A stretch of 64,000 nucleotides of DNA from Ensifer adhaerens. GTDB taxonomy: Bacteria > Pseudomonadota > Alphaproteobacteria > Rhizobiales > Rhizobiaceae. Of the stretch, positions 38,351-47,885 are shown piece by piece. Numbering within the stretch: position 1 is the first letter of the stretch; every line of letters starts with the position of its first letter. Where the stretch lies: the NCBI RefSeq assembly GCF_028993555.1, contig NZ_CP118610.1, positions 3,777,001-3,841,000 on the forward strand, read 5' to 3'. The notes under the pieces were generated by a model. It was not told the origin of the DNA. It ran no database searches and saw only the letters and a program-made list of their open reading frames with translations. Position numbers and translations under genes: made by a program.

Positions 38351-39145
38351 TTATGCAGCCTTGCGCTGCCGTTCGCGTTGAATCACTTCCGATGCCAACT
38401 GTAGGTACGCCTGGCTTCCTGCGCATTTCAGATCATAGAGGATCGCCGGTTTGCCATAGGACGGCGCCTCGGAAACACGAACGTTGCGCGGAATAAGCGT
38501 ATGATAGACCTTATCCCCAAGATGGGTCCGGACGTCACTGACGACCTGTTGCGCAAGGTTATTGCGCGAATCGAACATCGTCAGAACGATACCCTGTATA
38601 TCCAGCGACGGGTTCACCGACCGGCGGACTTGGTCTACGGTTTCCAGCAGCTGGCTCAGACCTTCGAGGGCAAAGAACTCACACTGCAACGGTACCAGCA
38701 CGGAATGCGCCGCGGCCATGGCATTCATTGTCAACAGATTGAACGACGGCGGGCAATCGACGAGCACATAGGAATATTCCATCGCAGCAGGGCTGACCAA
38801 AGCCTTGCGCAGTCGGAAAACCCGGTCCGGCTCCTGCGAAATCTCCATTTCGACGCCGAGAAGGTCCATGGTCGAAGGCACGATTGAGAGGTTCGGAACC
38901 GCGGTTTGCTGCGCGATCTCACCGATCCCGTGCGACCCCATCATCAGTTCGTAGGACGAGAGATTTCTGTCGCGCCGTTGAATGCCCAAACCCGTGCTCG
39001 CGTTGCCCTGCGGGTCGAGGTCGACAATGAGGACACGCTCGCCGATTGCCGCGAGCGCCGTCGCCAGATTGATGGCGGTCGTCGTTTTACCAACTCCGCC
39101 CTTCTGATTTGCGATTGTGATGATCCGATTTCTTGCGCCAAACAT
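38351..39145 (-). CDS. parA: Chromosome-partitioning ATPase ParA (Soj)
   Basis: A 264-residue deviant-Walker ATPase that drives origin segregation. The Walker A KGGVGKTT occupies residues 15-22 with the signature lysine, followed by DLDPQGNASTGLG and the Walker B-like VDCPPS. It has no N-terminal DNA-binding extension, so it is the chromosomal rather than plasmid RepA type. It starts 15 bases after rsmG ends, in the order rsmG-parA-parB. Confidence 0.97.
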   Translation of the reverse strand: MFGARNRIITIANQKGGVGKTTTAINLATALAAIGERVLIVDLDPQGNASTGLGIQRRDRNLSSYELMMGSHGIGEIAQQTAVPNLSIVPSTMDLLGVEMEISQEPDRVFRLRKALVSPAAMEYSYVLVDCPPSFNLLTMNAMAAAHSVLVPLQCEFFALEGLSQLLETVDQVRRSVNPSLDIQGIVLTMFDSRNNLAQQVVSDVRTHLGDKVYHTLIPRNVRVSEAPSYGKPAILYDLKCAGSQAYLQLASEVIQRERQRKAA

Positions 39146-39160
39146 ATTTCCGCTCGCCGA

Positions 39161-39802
39161 TCACTGAACCTTGCGTGATAGATTTGCGATCTCGAGCACA
39201 ACAGAGTCCGGCTCGACGACGCTTGGATGTTTTACCAGATCGAACTGGTAGCGGCCAATGGCTTTATCGATCTCGCGCTGGTAATCCCGCCCTTTGTGGA
39301 AATAGGCGACCGTCTTATGCTCGTCAGACAGTAACCAAGGAGCCGAGTAGTCGAGCAACAGCGTCAAATCGGCCAAAGCGCGCGCCGAAACCGCATCCGC
39401 TTGTGGAATTGCTTTGCCGGCTTCTTCGATCCGAATCGGATAGACGGAACCGCGTGCACCTGTTTCTGCCAGCGCGACTCGCAAGAACGCAGCCTTTTTA
39501 TTGTTGCTCTCGACGAGATGCACCCAACCGTCGGCGAATTCCGATAGATAGATCGCTGTGATGATACCTGGGAAGCCGCCACCGCTGCCGAGGTCAACCC
39601 AGGTCTTTGGCTTGGGCGACAATTGCACCAGCTGCAGGCTGTCGACGATATGGCGGCGCCACAGATCCTCGATCGTCGACGGCGCTACGAGATTGATCGA
39701 CTTCGCCCATTTTTGAAAGAGACGAGCGAAATGCTCCAGCCGTTCATTCGTTTCACGTGAAACACGCAGTCCGTTCAACATATCGATTGGACTCGTTTTC
39801 AT
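39161..39802 (-). CDS. rsmG: 16S rRNA m7G527 methyltransferase
   Basis: RsmG (GidB), 213 residues, methylates G527 of 16S rRNA. The SAM motif [11 protein letters not shown] lies at about residues 72-82. The start overlaps the mnmG stop by 4 bases. Near the N-terminus the peptide V-S-R-E-T is encoded by a parS-like 16-mer (39749-39764), so the gene carries a candidate ParB site in its coding sequence. Confidence 0.95.
   Translation of the reverse strand: MKTSPIDMLNGLRVSRETNERLEHFARLFQKWAKSINLVAPSTIEDLWRRHIVDSLQLVQLSPKPKTWVDLGSGGGFPGIITAIYLSEFADGWVHLVESNNKKAAFLRVALAETGARGSVYPIRIEEAGKAIPQADAVSARALADLTLLLDYSAPWLLSDEHKTVAYFHKGRDYQREIDKAIGRYQFDLVKHPSVVEPDSVVLEIANLSRKVQ
39749..39764. other. parS-like site inside rsmG
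   Basis: CGTTTCACGTGAAACA matches the parS consensus at 15 of 16 positions with an intact CACGTG core. It is 0.6 kb upstream of parA on the coding strand. Confidence 0.88.
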
Positions 39803-41682
39803 TGTGCACTTGCCTTTTCTTCCCGTTCTACGGTTCCGTTCTGACGTTTCAACCAGGCAAGGATCAGTGACGCGGCAGCCGGCGTCATGCTGTCCACCTT
39901 CATCACCTGAGCCAGATTGCGCGGTGCCTGCTGCTTCAGCTTCTGCTTCAACTCATTGGACAATCCGGAGAGCTTGTCAAAGTCAAAGCCGTCAGGGATG
40001 ACCAAATTCTCCTCGCGACGAATGCCGGCAATATCCGCCGCCTGCCGGTCCATATACACGGCGTAGGCGGCATCAATTTCCAGGCCCTCAACCACCCGCG
40101 CGCCTATCGACGATAGCTCCGGCCAAATTGGCATCAGGGCAGAAATCGATTGATCCGGATAGGAAAGGATCTCGAAGGCGGTGCGCCGCTGACCATCCTG
40201 GTTCAGCTTCAGACCATGGCGATTGCCTTCCGCCGGCGTCACCGAAAGACTCTTCAGCAGCTGACGTCCGTCATCGAACTGCGCCCGCCAGTCGACAAAG
40301 CGGGCACGACGCGCATCTGAAATACAGCCGAGTTCCATCGCCAATGGTGTCAGACGCGCATCGGCATTGTCCGCGCGGAGCGACAGCCGATACTCGGCAC
40401 GAGAGGTGAACATGCGATAGGGCTCGGTGATGCCACGCGACGTCAAGTCGTCGATCATGACGCCGATATAGGAGTTGGTGCGGCTGAAGATCACTTCCGG
40501 CCGGTCGGTCGCTGACAATGCCGCATTCAATCCGGCGACCAGGCCCTGCGCGCCCGCTTCCTCATAACCTGTCGTCCCGTTGATCTGCCCCGCCAAGAAC
40601 AGGCCGGGCATTTTCCGCACCGCCAGCGTCGCATTCAATTCGCGCGGATCCACATGATCATACTCGATCGCATAGCCGGGCTGCAGGATCGTCACATTCG
40701 CCAATCCAGGGATCGTGCGAATGAACGCCTCCTGGATGTCGGCGGGCAACGACGTCGAGATTCCGTTTGGATAGATGGTATCATCATCCAAACCTTCCGG
40801 CTCCAAGAAGATCTGGTGACCGTCACGCTCGCCAAAGCGCACGATCTTGTCTTCGATCGACGGGCAATAGCGCGGACCGACGCCTTCGATCTGCCCCGAA
40901 TACATGGCTGATTTGCCGATATTGTCAGCAATGATCTTGTGCGTGGCTTCGGTCGTGCGGGTTACACCGCAATCAATCTGGCGGTTCAGAATGTGGTCGG
41001 TCATGAAGGAGAACGGTACCGGATCCTCATCGGGACCTTGGCGGCCGACTCTGTCCCAGTCGATCGTGCGCCCGTCCAGGCGCGCCGGCGTGCCGGTCTT
41101 CAGACGACCGAGCTTTAGGCCGTAACGTAGCAATGTCCCGGAAAGACCAACGGAAGGCTCTTCCCCGACACGGCCGGCGGGAATCTTCTGGTCGCCAATA
41201 TGGATCAGCCCCTTCAAAAAGGTGCCGGTGGTCAAAACCACGGACTTGGATGCAAAGGTCCTGCCATCCTTCATGACGACACCGCCAACCTTGCCGTCAG
41301 CCTCGATCAAGTCGAAGGCGTCACCCTCGATCACCGTCAAGTTGGCAATGGCGCTAATCTCGCGCTGCATGGCTTCGCGATAGAGGCGTCGGTCGGCCTG
41401 CGTGCGCGGACCGCGGACCGCCGGGCCCTTGCGACGATTGAGCAGGCGAAACTGAATTCCGCCGGCATCCGCCACCCGACCCATCAGGCCATCCATCGCG
41501 TCGATCTCGCGCACGAGATGGCCCTTGCCCAATCCACCGATCGCCGGGTTGCAGGACATCACGCCGATCGTCGACGCCTTGTGGGTGATCAACGCCGTAT
41601 TGGCGCCGAGGCGCGCTGCCGCGGCTGCCGCTTCGCAACCCGCATGGCCGCCGCCAATGACGATAACGTCATACTGGTTCAT
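39799..41682 (-). CDS. mnmG: tRNA uridine-34 carboxymethylaminomethyl synthase, FAD subunit
   Basis: MnmG (GidA), 627 residues, works with MnmE to make cmnm5U34 in tRNAs. The FAD-binding [10 protein letters not shown] lies at residues 11-20, [19 protein letters not shown] near 50-65 and [13 protein letters not shown] near 420. Length matches the family. It overlaps rsmG and is separated from mnmE by a 100-base gap holding a parS-like site. Confidence 0.97.
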   Translation of the reverse strand: MNQYDVIVIGGGHAGCEAAAAAARLGANTALITHKASTIGVMSCNPAIGGLGKGHLVREIDAMDGLMGRVADAGGIQFRLLNRRKGPAVRGPRTQADRRLYREAMQREISAIANLTVIEGDAFDLIEADGKVGGVVMKDGRTFASKSVVLTTGTFLKGLIHIGDQKIPAGRVGEEPSVGLSGTLLRYGLKLGRLKTGTPARLDGRTIDWDRVGRQGPDEDPVPFSFMTDHILNRQIDCGVTRTTEATHKIIADNIGKSAMYSGQIEGVGPRYCPSIEDKIVRFGERDGHQIFLEPEGLDDDTIYPNGISTSLPADIQEAFIRTIPGLANVTILQPGYAIEYDHVDPRELNATLAVRKMPGLFLAGQINGTTGYEEAGAQGLVAGLNAALSATDRPEVIFSRTNSYIGVMIDDLTSRGITEPYRMFTSRAEYRLSLRADNADARLTPLAMELGCISDARRARFVDWRAQFDDGRQLLKSLSVTPAEGNRHGLKLNQDGQRRTAFEILSYPDQSISALMPIWPELSSIGARVVEGLEIDAAYAVYMDRQAADIAGIRREENLVIPDGFDFDKLSGLSNELKQKLKQQAPRNLAQVMKVDSMTPAAASLILAWLKRQNGTVEREEKASAQ

Positions 41683-41725
41683 TGTTCATATCTCCATGCC
41701 AGCACACCCCGGCACCGGCGCGAAT

Positions 41726-41741
41726 CGTTTCACGTGAAACA
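41726..41741. other. parS-like site between mnmE and mnmG
   Basis: CGTTTCACGTGAAACA, 15 of 16, non-coding. The same 16-mer is found at 39749. A DnaA-box-like GTATCCACA (8/9) lies 31 bases further on (41772-41780). Confidence 0.88.
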
Positions 41742-41782
41742 CAACGAAGGACTCGCAAACGTTGTATCGTTGTATCCACAGC

Positions 41783-43111
41783 CTATTTTCCGATACAGAA
41801 TTCGGAAAATATCACATCCAAAAGGTTCTCGACATCCACCCGGCCGGTAATCCGGCCAATTGCGTCTCCGGCGATGCGGAGTTGCTCAGCTTGGATATCC
41901 AGACCAAAACGCTCTCCCGCCAAACTCTCTTCGATTGCCCGAAGAGCCTGCCGCAGGTTGTCGACATGACGGCGACGTGATGGCAAGGCGAGGGACGTTC
42001 GGCCGCTAAGGTCTGGGAGATGGGCGGTGATCAAATCCAAAAGGCGATCCATGCCTTCACCCGTCCTCGTCGAGATCAAGACATCCGCCTTGTCCAGGGA
42101 CCATCGTCGATCATCCCGATCTACCTTGGTCGCCACCCGCAACACAGGCGTCGCGTCAGACGCGATATTCGACAGAGATTCAAATCCGCGCACTGTCTCC
42201 GACAAGAGAAGGATCAGATCCGCTCGTTCGATAACTTCTCGCGCACGACGGATACCCTCCTGTTCAACGCGTTCCTCGGTTTCACGTAAACCCGCAGTAT
42301 CGTAGAGTTTTACAGAGAATCCGGCTAAGGAAAGGTCAACTGAGAGCACGTCACGCGTCGTACCCGCAATTTCCGTGACAATAGCAATATCTCTCTGCGC
42401 CAATGCATTGAGCAAGCTCGACTTTCCCGCGTTCGGCTCTCCGGCGATGACGATCTTCAATCCATCCCGGATGATCTCGGCGATCGGCGCATCGGCGATA
42501 TGTGCAGCAATCTCCTGCGCGAGCTTTGACATGTCCTGCCAGATGCGTTCGCTCACCGAGCCTGGTACGTCATCCTCGTCGGCAAAGTCGAGTTCTGCTT
42601 CGATCATCGCCCGCGCATGGGTGAGACGCTTCGCCCAGGCCGCATAGACCTTCGATTGCCCGCCACCAGAATGCTCGATCGCAAGGCGACGCTGCATTTC
42701 GGTTTCAGCGACAATCAGGTCAGAGAGCCCCTCGACTTCCACCAGGTCCAGTTTTCCATTCTGGAACGCCCGCCGCGAAAACTCACCGGCCTCGGCATGG
42801 CGCAATCCATCGAACTTGGCGAGTTCTTCGAGCAGGGCATTCACCGCAGCCCGGCCACCGTGGATCTGAAACTCTGCACAGTCTTCGCCCGTAAAGGACG
42901 CGGGCCCACGGAAATAGAGAACGAGGCCGCTATCAATCACGAGACCGTTGCGAGACCGAATCGATTTGAGCGTCGCTGTCCGCGGTGGCGGGACATCGCC
43001 ACACAATGTCCGAAGCACCGTCGCCGTGTGCTGACCGCTAACACGCACGACCGCGACACCAGCGGGCAGGGCACCGCTGGAAAGCGCATATACCGTTTGC
43101 GTTGCAGTCAT
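41783..43111 (-). CDS. mnmE: tRNA modification GTPase MnmE
   Basis: MnmE (TrmE), 442 residues, is the GTPase partner of MnmG. The N-terminal formyl-THF-binding domain, the G domain with GEPNAGKSSL (about 219-228), DTAGLRETEE, and the C-terminal Cys in FCIGK are all present. LAGF at about 260 uses TTA GCC GGA TTC (12-mer copy at 42317). The last codons form a TTTTCCGA/TCGGAAAA hairpin (41786-41809). Confidence 0.96.
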   Translation of the reverse strand: MTATQTVYALSSGALPAGVAVVRVSGQHTATVLRTLCGDVPPPRTATLKSIRSRNGLVIDSGLVLYFRGPASFTGEDCAEFQIHGGRAAVNALLEELAKFDGLRHAEAGEFSRRAFQNGKLDLVEVEGLSDLIVAETEMQRRLAIEHSGGGQSKVYAAWAKRLTHARAMIEAELDFADEDDVPGSVSERIWQDMSKLAQEIAAHIADAPIAEIIRDGLKIVIAGEPNAGKSSLLNALAQRDIAIVTEIAGTTRDVLSVDLSLAGFSVKLYDTAGLRETEERVEQEGIRRAREVIERADLILLLSETVRGFESLSNIASDATPVLRVATKVDRDDRRWSLDKADVLISTRTGEGMDRLLDLITAHLPDLSGRTSLALPSRRRHVDNLRQALRAIEESLAGERFGLDIQAEQLRIAGDAIGRITGRVDVENLLDVIFSEFCIGK

Positions 43112-43315
43112 TGGCTCACCTGGAGGACCGCAGAGGCGGCATTGCCTCAGCTGATCGAAACAATGGGGATCGTCGAAGTTCCGGACCTGATCGTTCTACT
43201 GTGCGGAGCATGCTCACGCCGGATGAAAACGGTATCTCAAAGGGTCGGGGAGCTTATGCCGAAACAGCGTTGAAAGATCAAGGTCCCACGACGCGCATGT
43301 TTCATGGCATCGCTG

Positions 43316-43331
43316 TGTTTCACGTGAATCA
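43316..43331. other. parS-like site between rho and mnmE
   Basis: TGTTTCACGTGAATCA, 15 of 16, identical to the site at 25275, non-coding. Confidence 0.85.
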
Positions 43332-43404
43332 GCGAAAGCGATTGGGAGTTCCGGCTGCGTTTTTTAAGGACCGGATCGTTGCGAAACCGAAACGGTGCCT
43401 TAGG

Positions 43405-43416
43405 GAATCCGGCTAA
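43405..43416 (+). repeat. Non-coding copy of the GAATCCGGCTAA 12-mer
   Basis: GAATCCGGCTAA also occurs at 23543 (rsmB), 38001 (parB) and 42317 (mnmE), always on the plus strand. The 10-base core GAATCCGGCT occurs additionally at 25620, 32777 and 60713. Function unknown. Each copy contains a GATTC (GANTC) site on the other strand. Confidence 0.7.
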
Positions 43417-43429
43417 GTTTCTAGAGAAA

Positions 43430-43463
43430 CAAAAACCGGCCAACGATCAAGTCGGCCGGTTTC
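43430..43463 (-). terminator. Terminator of rho
   Basis: AAACCGGCC/GGCCGGTTT stem with a 12-base loop, followed on the minus strand by a T run, just after the rho stop. Confidence 0.8.
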
Positions 43464-43486
43464 TAATGTCGGATATCGAGCGCTTC

Positions 43487-44752
43487 TTACGTGTTCATCG
43501 AGTCGAAGAAGTCGCCGTTGTTCTTCGTCTGCTTGAGTTTGTCGATGAGGAACTCGATCGCATCTGTCGTGCCCATCGGCGCCAGAATACGGCGGAGCAC
43601 GAAGATCTTCTGCAGATCCTGGCGCGGCACCAGCAGGTCTTCCTTACGCGTGCCGGACTTGAGGATGTCCATCGCCGGGAAGATGCGCTTGTCGGCGACC
43701 TTGCGGTCGAGGACGATTTCGGAGTTACCGGTACCCTTGAACTCTTCGAAGATGACTTCGTCCATGCGGCTGCCGGTATCAATCAGCGCCGTCGCGATGA
43801 TCGTCAGCGAACCACCTTCTTCGATGTTGCGGGCCGCACCGAAGAAGCGCTTCGGACGCTGCAGCGCATTGGCGTCGACACCACCGGTCAGGACCTTGCC
43901 CGATGACGGAACGACCGTGTTGTAGGCGCGGCCAAGGCGGGTGATCGAGTCGAGCAGGATGACGACGTCGCGGCCATGTTCGACAAGGCGCTTGGCCTTC
44001 TCGATCACCATTTCGGCGACCTGAACGTGGCGCGTCGCCGGTTCGTCGAAGGTCGAGGAAACGACTTCACCCTTCACCGAGCGCTGCATGTCCGTCACTT
44101 CTTCCGGACGTTCGTCGATCAGAAGAACGATCAGGTAGCATTCCGGATGATTGGCGGTGATCGAATGAGCGATGTTCTGCAGCAGAACGGTCTTGCCGGT
44201 TCGCGGCGGTGCGACGATCAGACCACGCTGGCCTTTGCCGAGCGGCGCCACCAGGTCGATGACGCGGGCCGAGAGATCCTTCGACGTCGGAACGTCAAGT
44301 TCCATCTTGAAGCGCTCGTTCGGATAGAGCGGCGTCAGGTTGTCGAAGTGAACCTTGTGACGGATCTTTTCCGGATCGTCGAAATTGATGGTGTTGACCT
44401 TGAGGAGGGCGAAGTAGCGCTCGCCTTCTTTCGGTCCGCGGATCGGGCCCTCAACCGTGTCGCCGGTCTTCAGAGAGAAGCGGCGGATCTGGGAAGGCGA
44501 GATGTAGATGTCGTCAGGGCCGGGGAGGTAGTTCGCATTCGCCGAGCGGAGAAAGCCGAAACCATCCTGCAGCACTTCAACGACGCCTTCACCGATGATC
44601 TCGATATCCTGGGCCGCGAGCATCTTGAGGATTGCAAACATCAGCTCCTGCTTGCGCATCGTGCTGGCGTTTTCCACCTCGAGCTCCTCGGCAAAGGCGA
44701 GCAGATCGGTCGGCGTCTTGTTCTTGAGTTCTTGTAGCTTCATTTCAGCCAT
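43487..44752 (-). CDS. rho: Transcription termination factor Rho
   Basis: Rho, 421 residues, is a hexameric RNA-dependent ATPase. The N-terminal helix bundle ([19 protein letters not shown]), the OB-fold RNA-binding domain with GFGFLRS (about 65), the Walker [12 protein letters not shown] (about 178), the Walker [15 protein letters not shown] and the R-loop region are visible. Length matches E. coli Rho (419). An ATG three codons later (44743) is possible. Confidence 0.97.
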   Translation of the reverse strand: MAEMKLQELKNKTPTDLLAFAEELEVENASTMRKQELMFAILKMLAAQDIEIIGEGVVEVLQDGFGFLRSANANYLPGPDDIYISPSQIRRFSLKTGDTVEGPIRGPKEGERYFALLKVNTINFDDPEKIRHKVHFDNLTPLYPNERFKMELDVPTSKDLSARVIDLVAPLGKGQRGLIVAPPRTGKTVLLQNIAHSITANHPECYLIVLLIDERPEEVTDMQRSVKGEVVSSTFDEPATRHVQVAEMVIEKAKRLVEHGRDVVILLDSITRLGRAYNTVVPSSGKVLTGGVDANALQRPKRFFGAARNIEEGGSLTIIATALIDTGSRMDEVIFEEFKGTGNSEIVLDRKVADKRIFPAMDILKSGTRKEDLLVPRQDLQKIFVLRRILAPMGTTDAIEFLIDKLKQTKNNGDFFDSMNT

Positions 44753-44873
44753 GAAGGATCCATGTTTGGTATGGGTAATGGAGAGATGGCGAGTATTCGT
44801 TGGGGAGCTGCGGCTGGAAGAGGCAGGCTCTTGTCTTTGTCACAAGCCATGAAGAGGAGATGGCAGAAAATAG

Positions 44874-44889
44874 CGATTCACGTGAAACC
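44874..44889. other. Weak parS-like site between rho and hemJ
   Basis: CGATTCACGTGAAACC, 13 of 16 with an intact CACGTG core, non-coding, 1.6 kb from the putative origin. Confidence 0.55.
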
Positions 44890-44946
44890 CTGCAAGGGGC
44901 TGTCGCAAATTAGAAACGACTATTGCAAATCACCAATCGATTAAAT

Positions 44947-45489
44947 TCAGAACGGCTTCACCACGACCATGATCACGATGAGAATCATCAGCAGCGTCGG
45001 GGCCTCGTTCATCAGCCGCCAATAGCGCGCATCGTGCTTGTTTTGGTCACGCTGGAATTCGCGGACGGCACGGCTGAAACGCATGTGGACCACCGTCAAC
45101 AGGACGACGAACAGAAGCTTGGCGTGCAGCCAGCCGCCCTTAAAGCCATAGACACTCCAGGCGAGGTAGAGCCCGAGTATCCAGGAGATCATCATCGCCG
45201 GGTTCATGATCACCTTCAGCAGCCGCATCTCCATCATCTTGAAGGTTTCCGACTGCGCCGAGCCTGGCTCGGCGTCGGTGTGGTAGATGAAGAGGCGCGG
45301 CATGTAGAGTAGGGCCGCCATCCAGGACATCACCGCGATGACGTGCAGTGCCTTGATCCAGAGATAGAAATCATCCGGCTGCCAGACGAAGAGACCGACG
45401 AGAAGCGCCACGAAAGCACCAAGCGCAATCGCTGCCCTGAGCCGCGCCCTGTTGCCGGGCGCCTGATCAGTCTGCTTCTCGGCCATCAT
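44947..45489 (-). CDS. hemJ: Protoporphyrinogen IX oxidase HemJ
   Basis: HemJ, 180 residues, is an inner-membrane protoporphyrinogen oxidase used in place of HemG/HemY. It has four or five hydrophobic helices, the conserved [22 protein letters not shown] with its key histidine, and YHTDAEPGS. The 4-base overlap with hemE (45486-45489) and their shared pathway support an operon for haem synthesis. Confidence 0.92.
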   Translation of the reverse strand: MMAEKQTDQAPGNRARLRAAIALGAFVALLVGLFVWQPDDFYLWIKALHVIAVMSWMAALLYMPRLFIYHTDAEPGSAQSETFKMMEMRLLKVIMNPAMMISWILGLYLAWSVYGFKGGWLHAKLLFVVLLTVVHMRFSRAVREFQRDQNKHDARYWRLMNEAPTLLMILIVIMVVVKPF

Positions 45490-46517
45490 TGTGCTCCGCG
45501 GACCCGGGCGACCAGCGCCGACACGTGATCGGGATCGGCCTGCGGCGTGATGCCATGGCCGAGATTGAAGATCAGCGGTCCATCGCCGAGTGCATCGAGA
45601 ATACGGTCGATGCCTTCCTCGAGCGCAATGCCACCCGCAACGACCCGCATCGGATCGAGGTTACCCTGGACGGGTCCTTCCTTCTGCAGATCCTTCGCAA
45701 AGGAAAGCGGCACGGTCCAGTCGAGGCCGATGGCGTCGGCGCCCGTCGCCTGGCGATAGGCTTTCAGCAGCTGCCCGGCACCTTTTGCAAAAGCGATGAT
45801 CTTCGCATGCGGCCGCTGCGCCCTGACCGAGGCAATCATTCGCTGCACCGGCTTGACGGCGTAGCGCGCAAACTCCTCCTCGCCGAGAACGCCGGCCCAG
45901 GAATCGAAGATCTGCACTGCATCGGCACCGGCATCGATCTGCCGCACGAGATAATCGGCCGAGACATCCGCCAGAAATGACAGCAGATGATCGAAGGCTT
46001 CCGGGTTGCGGTAGGCGAAGAGGCGGGCAGGGGCCTGGTCCGGCGTCCCGTGTCCGGCGATCATATAGGTCGCAACCGTCCAGGGAGCGCCACAGAAGCC
46101 GAGCAGCGTCGTTTCGGCAGGAAGTTCAGCGCGCAACCGCGACACCGTCTCAAAGACTGGCTGGAGGTGCTCAGGGATGCCCTCCGGCTTCAGGCGCAGG
46201 ATACCATCGACATCGATCGGATCCATTCGTGGTCCATGGCCTTCCTCGAAGCGCACGTTGCGTTTCAGAGCATCAGGAATGACCAGGATATCGGAGAAGA
46301 GGATGGCAGCATCGAAAGCGTATCGACGGATCGGCTGCAAGGTCACCTCGACCGCGAGATCAGGTGTGTAACAGAGATCGAGGAAACTTCCGGCCACGGC
46401 GCGTGTGGCCCGGTACTCCGGGAGGTAACGGCCCGCCTGGCGCATGAGCCACACCGGTGGAGGAGACACCGTCTTCCCTGCCAAAACCTCCAGAACCTTT
46501 CTGCGCGTTTCGGTCAC
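45486..46517 (-). CDS. hemE: Uroporphyrinogen decarboxylase
   Basis: HemE, 343 residues, converts uroporphyrinogen III to coproporphyrinogen III. The N-terminal signature [17 protein letters not shown] (about 18-34) and [14 protein letters not shown] (about 140) are clear. It is the first gene to the left of the putative chromosomal origin, an arrangement established for Caulobacter and described for Sinorhizobium. Confidence 0.97.
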   Translation of the reverse strand: MTETRRKVLEVLAGKTVSPPPVWLMRQAGRYLPEYRATRAVAGSFLDLCYTPDLAVEVTLQPIRRYAFDAAILFSDILVIPDALKRNVRFEEGHGPRMDPIDVDGILRLKPEGIPEHLQPVFETVSRLRAELPAETTLLGFCGAPWTVATYMIAGHGTPDQAPARLFAYRNPEAFDHLLSFLADVSADYLVRQIDAGADAVQIFDSWAGVLGEEEFARYAVKPVQRMIASVRAQRPHAKIIAFAKGAGQLLKAYRQATGADAIGLDWTVPLSFAKDLQKEGPVQGNLDPMRVVAGGIALEEGIDRILDALGDGPLIFNLGHGITPQADPDHVSALVARVRGAQ

Positions 46518-46924
46518 GGATCATCTCTCCCAATTTAAAATCAAAGATATTTAGAAGGTTTCTATTTCTTAGAGTCGGTGGGTATCAAGGATTAAAACAA
46601 CCCACCAACTTGTCCACGGCCGCCGATCGTGACGAGCCGCGATGGGGGAACGTCCAGGCAATCTGGGACAATAGCGCAGAGTGGCGAATAAAGGCATTTG
46701 GATTCAGACCATTAGCCGATCCGCGTTTTCGATTGCACCTGTGGACAAGCCGTTGATACGCGTGACACTTTGTCATCGTCGCGAGTCTTTTCCACATTTG
46801 CCGCGGAGCAGTTTCCGCGACTGCGCCAATTGTGAATAACTCGGCTGTTTTCCACTTGCCCGGATCGGCACCGCGTCGTTAGCTGTCTTTCATCCCGGCT
46901 TATCAACAGCACCAGGAGAATTGC
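46518..46924. other. Chromosomal replication origin (oriC) candidate
   Basis: A 407-base non-coding region between hemE and the divergent ppsR, the position of the Caulobacter origin. DnaA-box-like 9-mers (consensus TTATCCACA): TTGTCCACG 46610-46618 (7/9), TTGTCCACA reversed 46740-46748 (8/9), TTTTCCACA 46788-46796 (8/9), TTATTCACA reversed 46831-46839 (8/9), TTTTCCACT 46848-46856 (7/9), TTATCAACA 46900-46908 (8/9). GANTC (CcrM) sites: 46572, 46701, 46783. An AT-rich unwinding-type stretch lies at 46531-46574. Genes diverge on both sides. Confidence 0.9.
46531..46574. other. AT-rich segment of oriC (candidate unwinding element)
   Basis: About 44 bases dominated by A and T (starting CAATTTAAAATCAAAGATAT) at the hemE side of the origin region, the only strongly AT-rich stretch there. 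Confidence 0.65.
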
Positions 46925-47746
46925 GTGGAGAACAAGAAAAACTACTTCCACCTCCACCTGATTTCGGACTCAACGGGTGAGACTCTGATCGCAGCCGGAC
47001 GCGCCGCAGCCGCTCAATTTCAGAGCTCGCATGCGCTGGAGCATGTCTATCCGCTGATCCGCAACCGCAAACAGCTGCTGCAGGTTCTCGACGCCATCGA
47101 TGGCGCGCCCGGCATCGTGCTCTATACGATCGTCGACCGGGAACTCGCTGATATCATCGATCGGCGTTGCCGCGAGATGGGTGTCCCTTGCGTCTCGGTG
47201 CTCGATCCGATCATCGACCTGTTCCAGTCCTATCTGGGATCACCGTCGCGCCGCCGCTCGGGCGCCCAGCATGTGATGGATGCCGAGTACTTCGCCCGCA
47301 TCGACGCGCTCAATTTTACCATGGACCACGATGATGGTCAGTTGCCCGCCGACTTCGACGAGGCGGATGTTGTTCTCGTCGGCATCAGCCGGACGTCGAA
47401 GACGCCGACCAGCATCTATCTTGCCAACCGCGGCATCAAGACCGCCAATATCCCGATCGTGCCTGGCGTGCCGCTACCCGAAAGATTGATGGAGGCGACG
47501 AAGCCCCTCGTCGTCGGCCTGATTGCGACGGCTGACCGTATCTCGCAGGTGCGCCAGCACCGGGTGCTCGGAACGACGCAGGGTTTTCACGGTGACCAGT
47601 ATACGGACAAGGCTTCGATCACCGAAGAACTGAAATATGCCCGCTCGCTTTGCGCCCGCAACAATTGGCCGGTCATCGACGTCACCCGCCGCTCGATCGA
47701 GGAAACCGCAGCGGCAATCGTTGCCCTGCGTCCGCGGCTGCGTTAG
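46925..47746 (+). CDS. ppsR: Pyruvate, water dikinase regulatory protein (PpsR, DUF299)
   Basis: A 273-residue bifunctional kinase/pyrophosphorylase family protein that controls phosphoenolpyruvate synthetase or pyruvate phosphate dikinase by phosphorylating the enzyme. [11 protein letters not shown] (about 9-19), and the P-loop-like [16 protein letters not shown] (about 152-167) are hallmarks. It uses a GTG start (46925) after CCAGGAGAA. It is the right neighbour of the origin, the homologue of the Caulobacter gene next to Cori. Confidence 0.95.
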   Translation: MENKKNYFHLHLISDSTGETLIAAGRAAAAQFQSSHALEHVYPLIRNRKQLLQVLDAIDGAPGIVLYTIVDRELADIIDRRCREMGVPCVSVLDPIIDLFQSYLGSPSRRRSGAQHVMDAEYFARIDALNFTMDHDDGQLPADFDEADVVLVGISRTSKTPTSIYLANRGIKTANIPIVPGVPLPERLMEATKPLVVGLIATADRISQVRQHRVLGTTQGFHGDQYTDKASITEELKYARSLCARNNWPVIDVTRRSIEETAAAIVALRPRLR

Positions 47747-47855
47747 AGCGGAATGAGGAAAAGCGCTTGCGGTTTTCCGCCCCGTCATCCCGCTCTCACT
47801 TAAAAGAATCGATCACGTTTACGATTTGGGTCGAGCCGACCCCAAATCACGTGAT
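47745..47855. repeat. RIME-like rhizobial palindromic repeat
   Basis: Two adjoining imperfect hairpins between ppsR and maf. The first has AGAGCGGAATGA (47745-47756) pairing with TCATCCCGCTCT (47785-47796) around an inner GGAAAA/TTTTCC. The second has GATTTGGGTCG (47823-47833) with CGACCCCAAATC (47837-47848), extended by ATCACG/CGTGAT. This arrangement resembles the rhizobial intergenic mosaic (RIME) elements; recognition is from memory of the family pattern. Confidence 0.75.
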
Positions 47856-47885
47856 AGACCCGATTCGAACATTACGGGAACCTGC

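Larger units (their letters stand above)
43112..43486. other. 375-base gap between mnmE and rho
   Basis: No gene is seen. It holds a parS-like site (43316-43331), the non-coding copy of the GAATCCGGCTAA repeat (43405-43416), a small GTTTC-TAGA-GAAAC hairpin (43417-43430) and the rho terminator. The spacing suggests a chromosome-organisation region more than a plain promoter. Confidence 0.6.

Noticed and set aside
42278..42293. parS-like 16-mer inside mnmE (GGTTTCACGTAAACCC)
   Set aside because: Only 12 of 16 and the CACGTG core is broken; it encodes the conserved DTAGLRET of MnmE, which explains the resemblance.
46585..46957. Short frames inside the origin region
   Set aside because: They overlap DnaA-like boxes and the ppsR start and have no ribosome sites or family features.
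47848..47855. CACGTG in the ppsR-maf gap as a parS
   Set aside because: The flanks do not match the consensus; it is the outer arm of the RIME-like hairpin.
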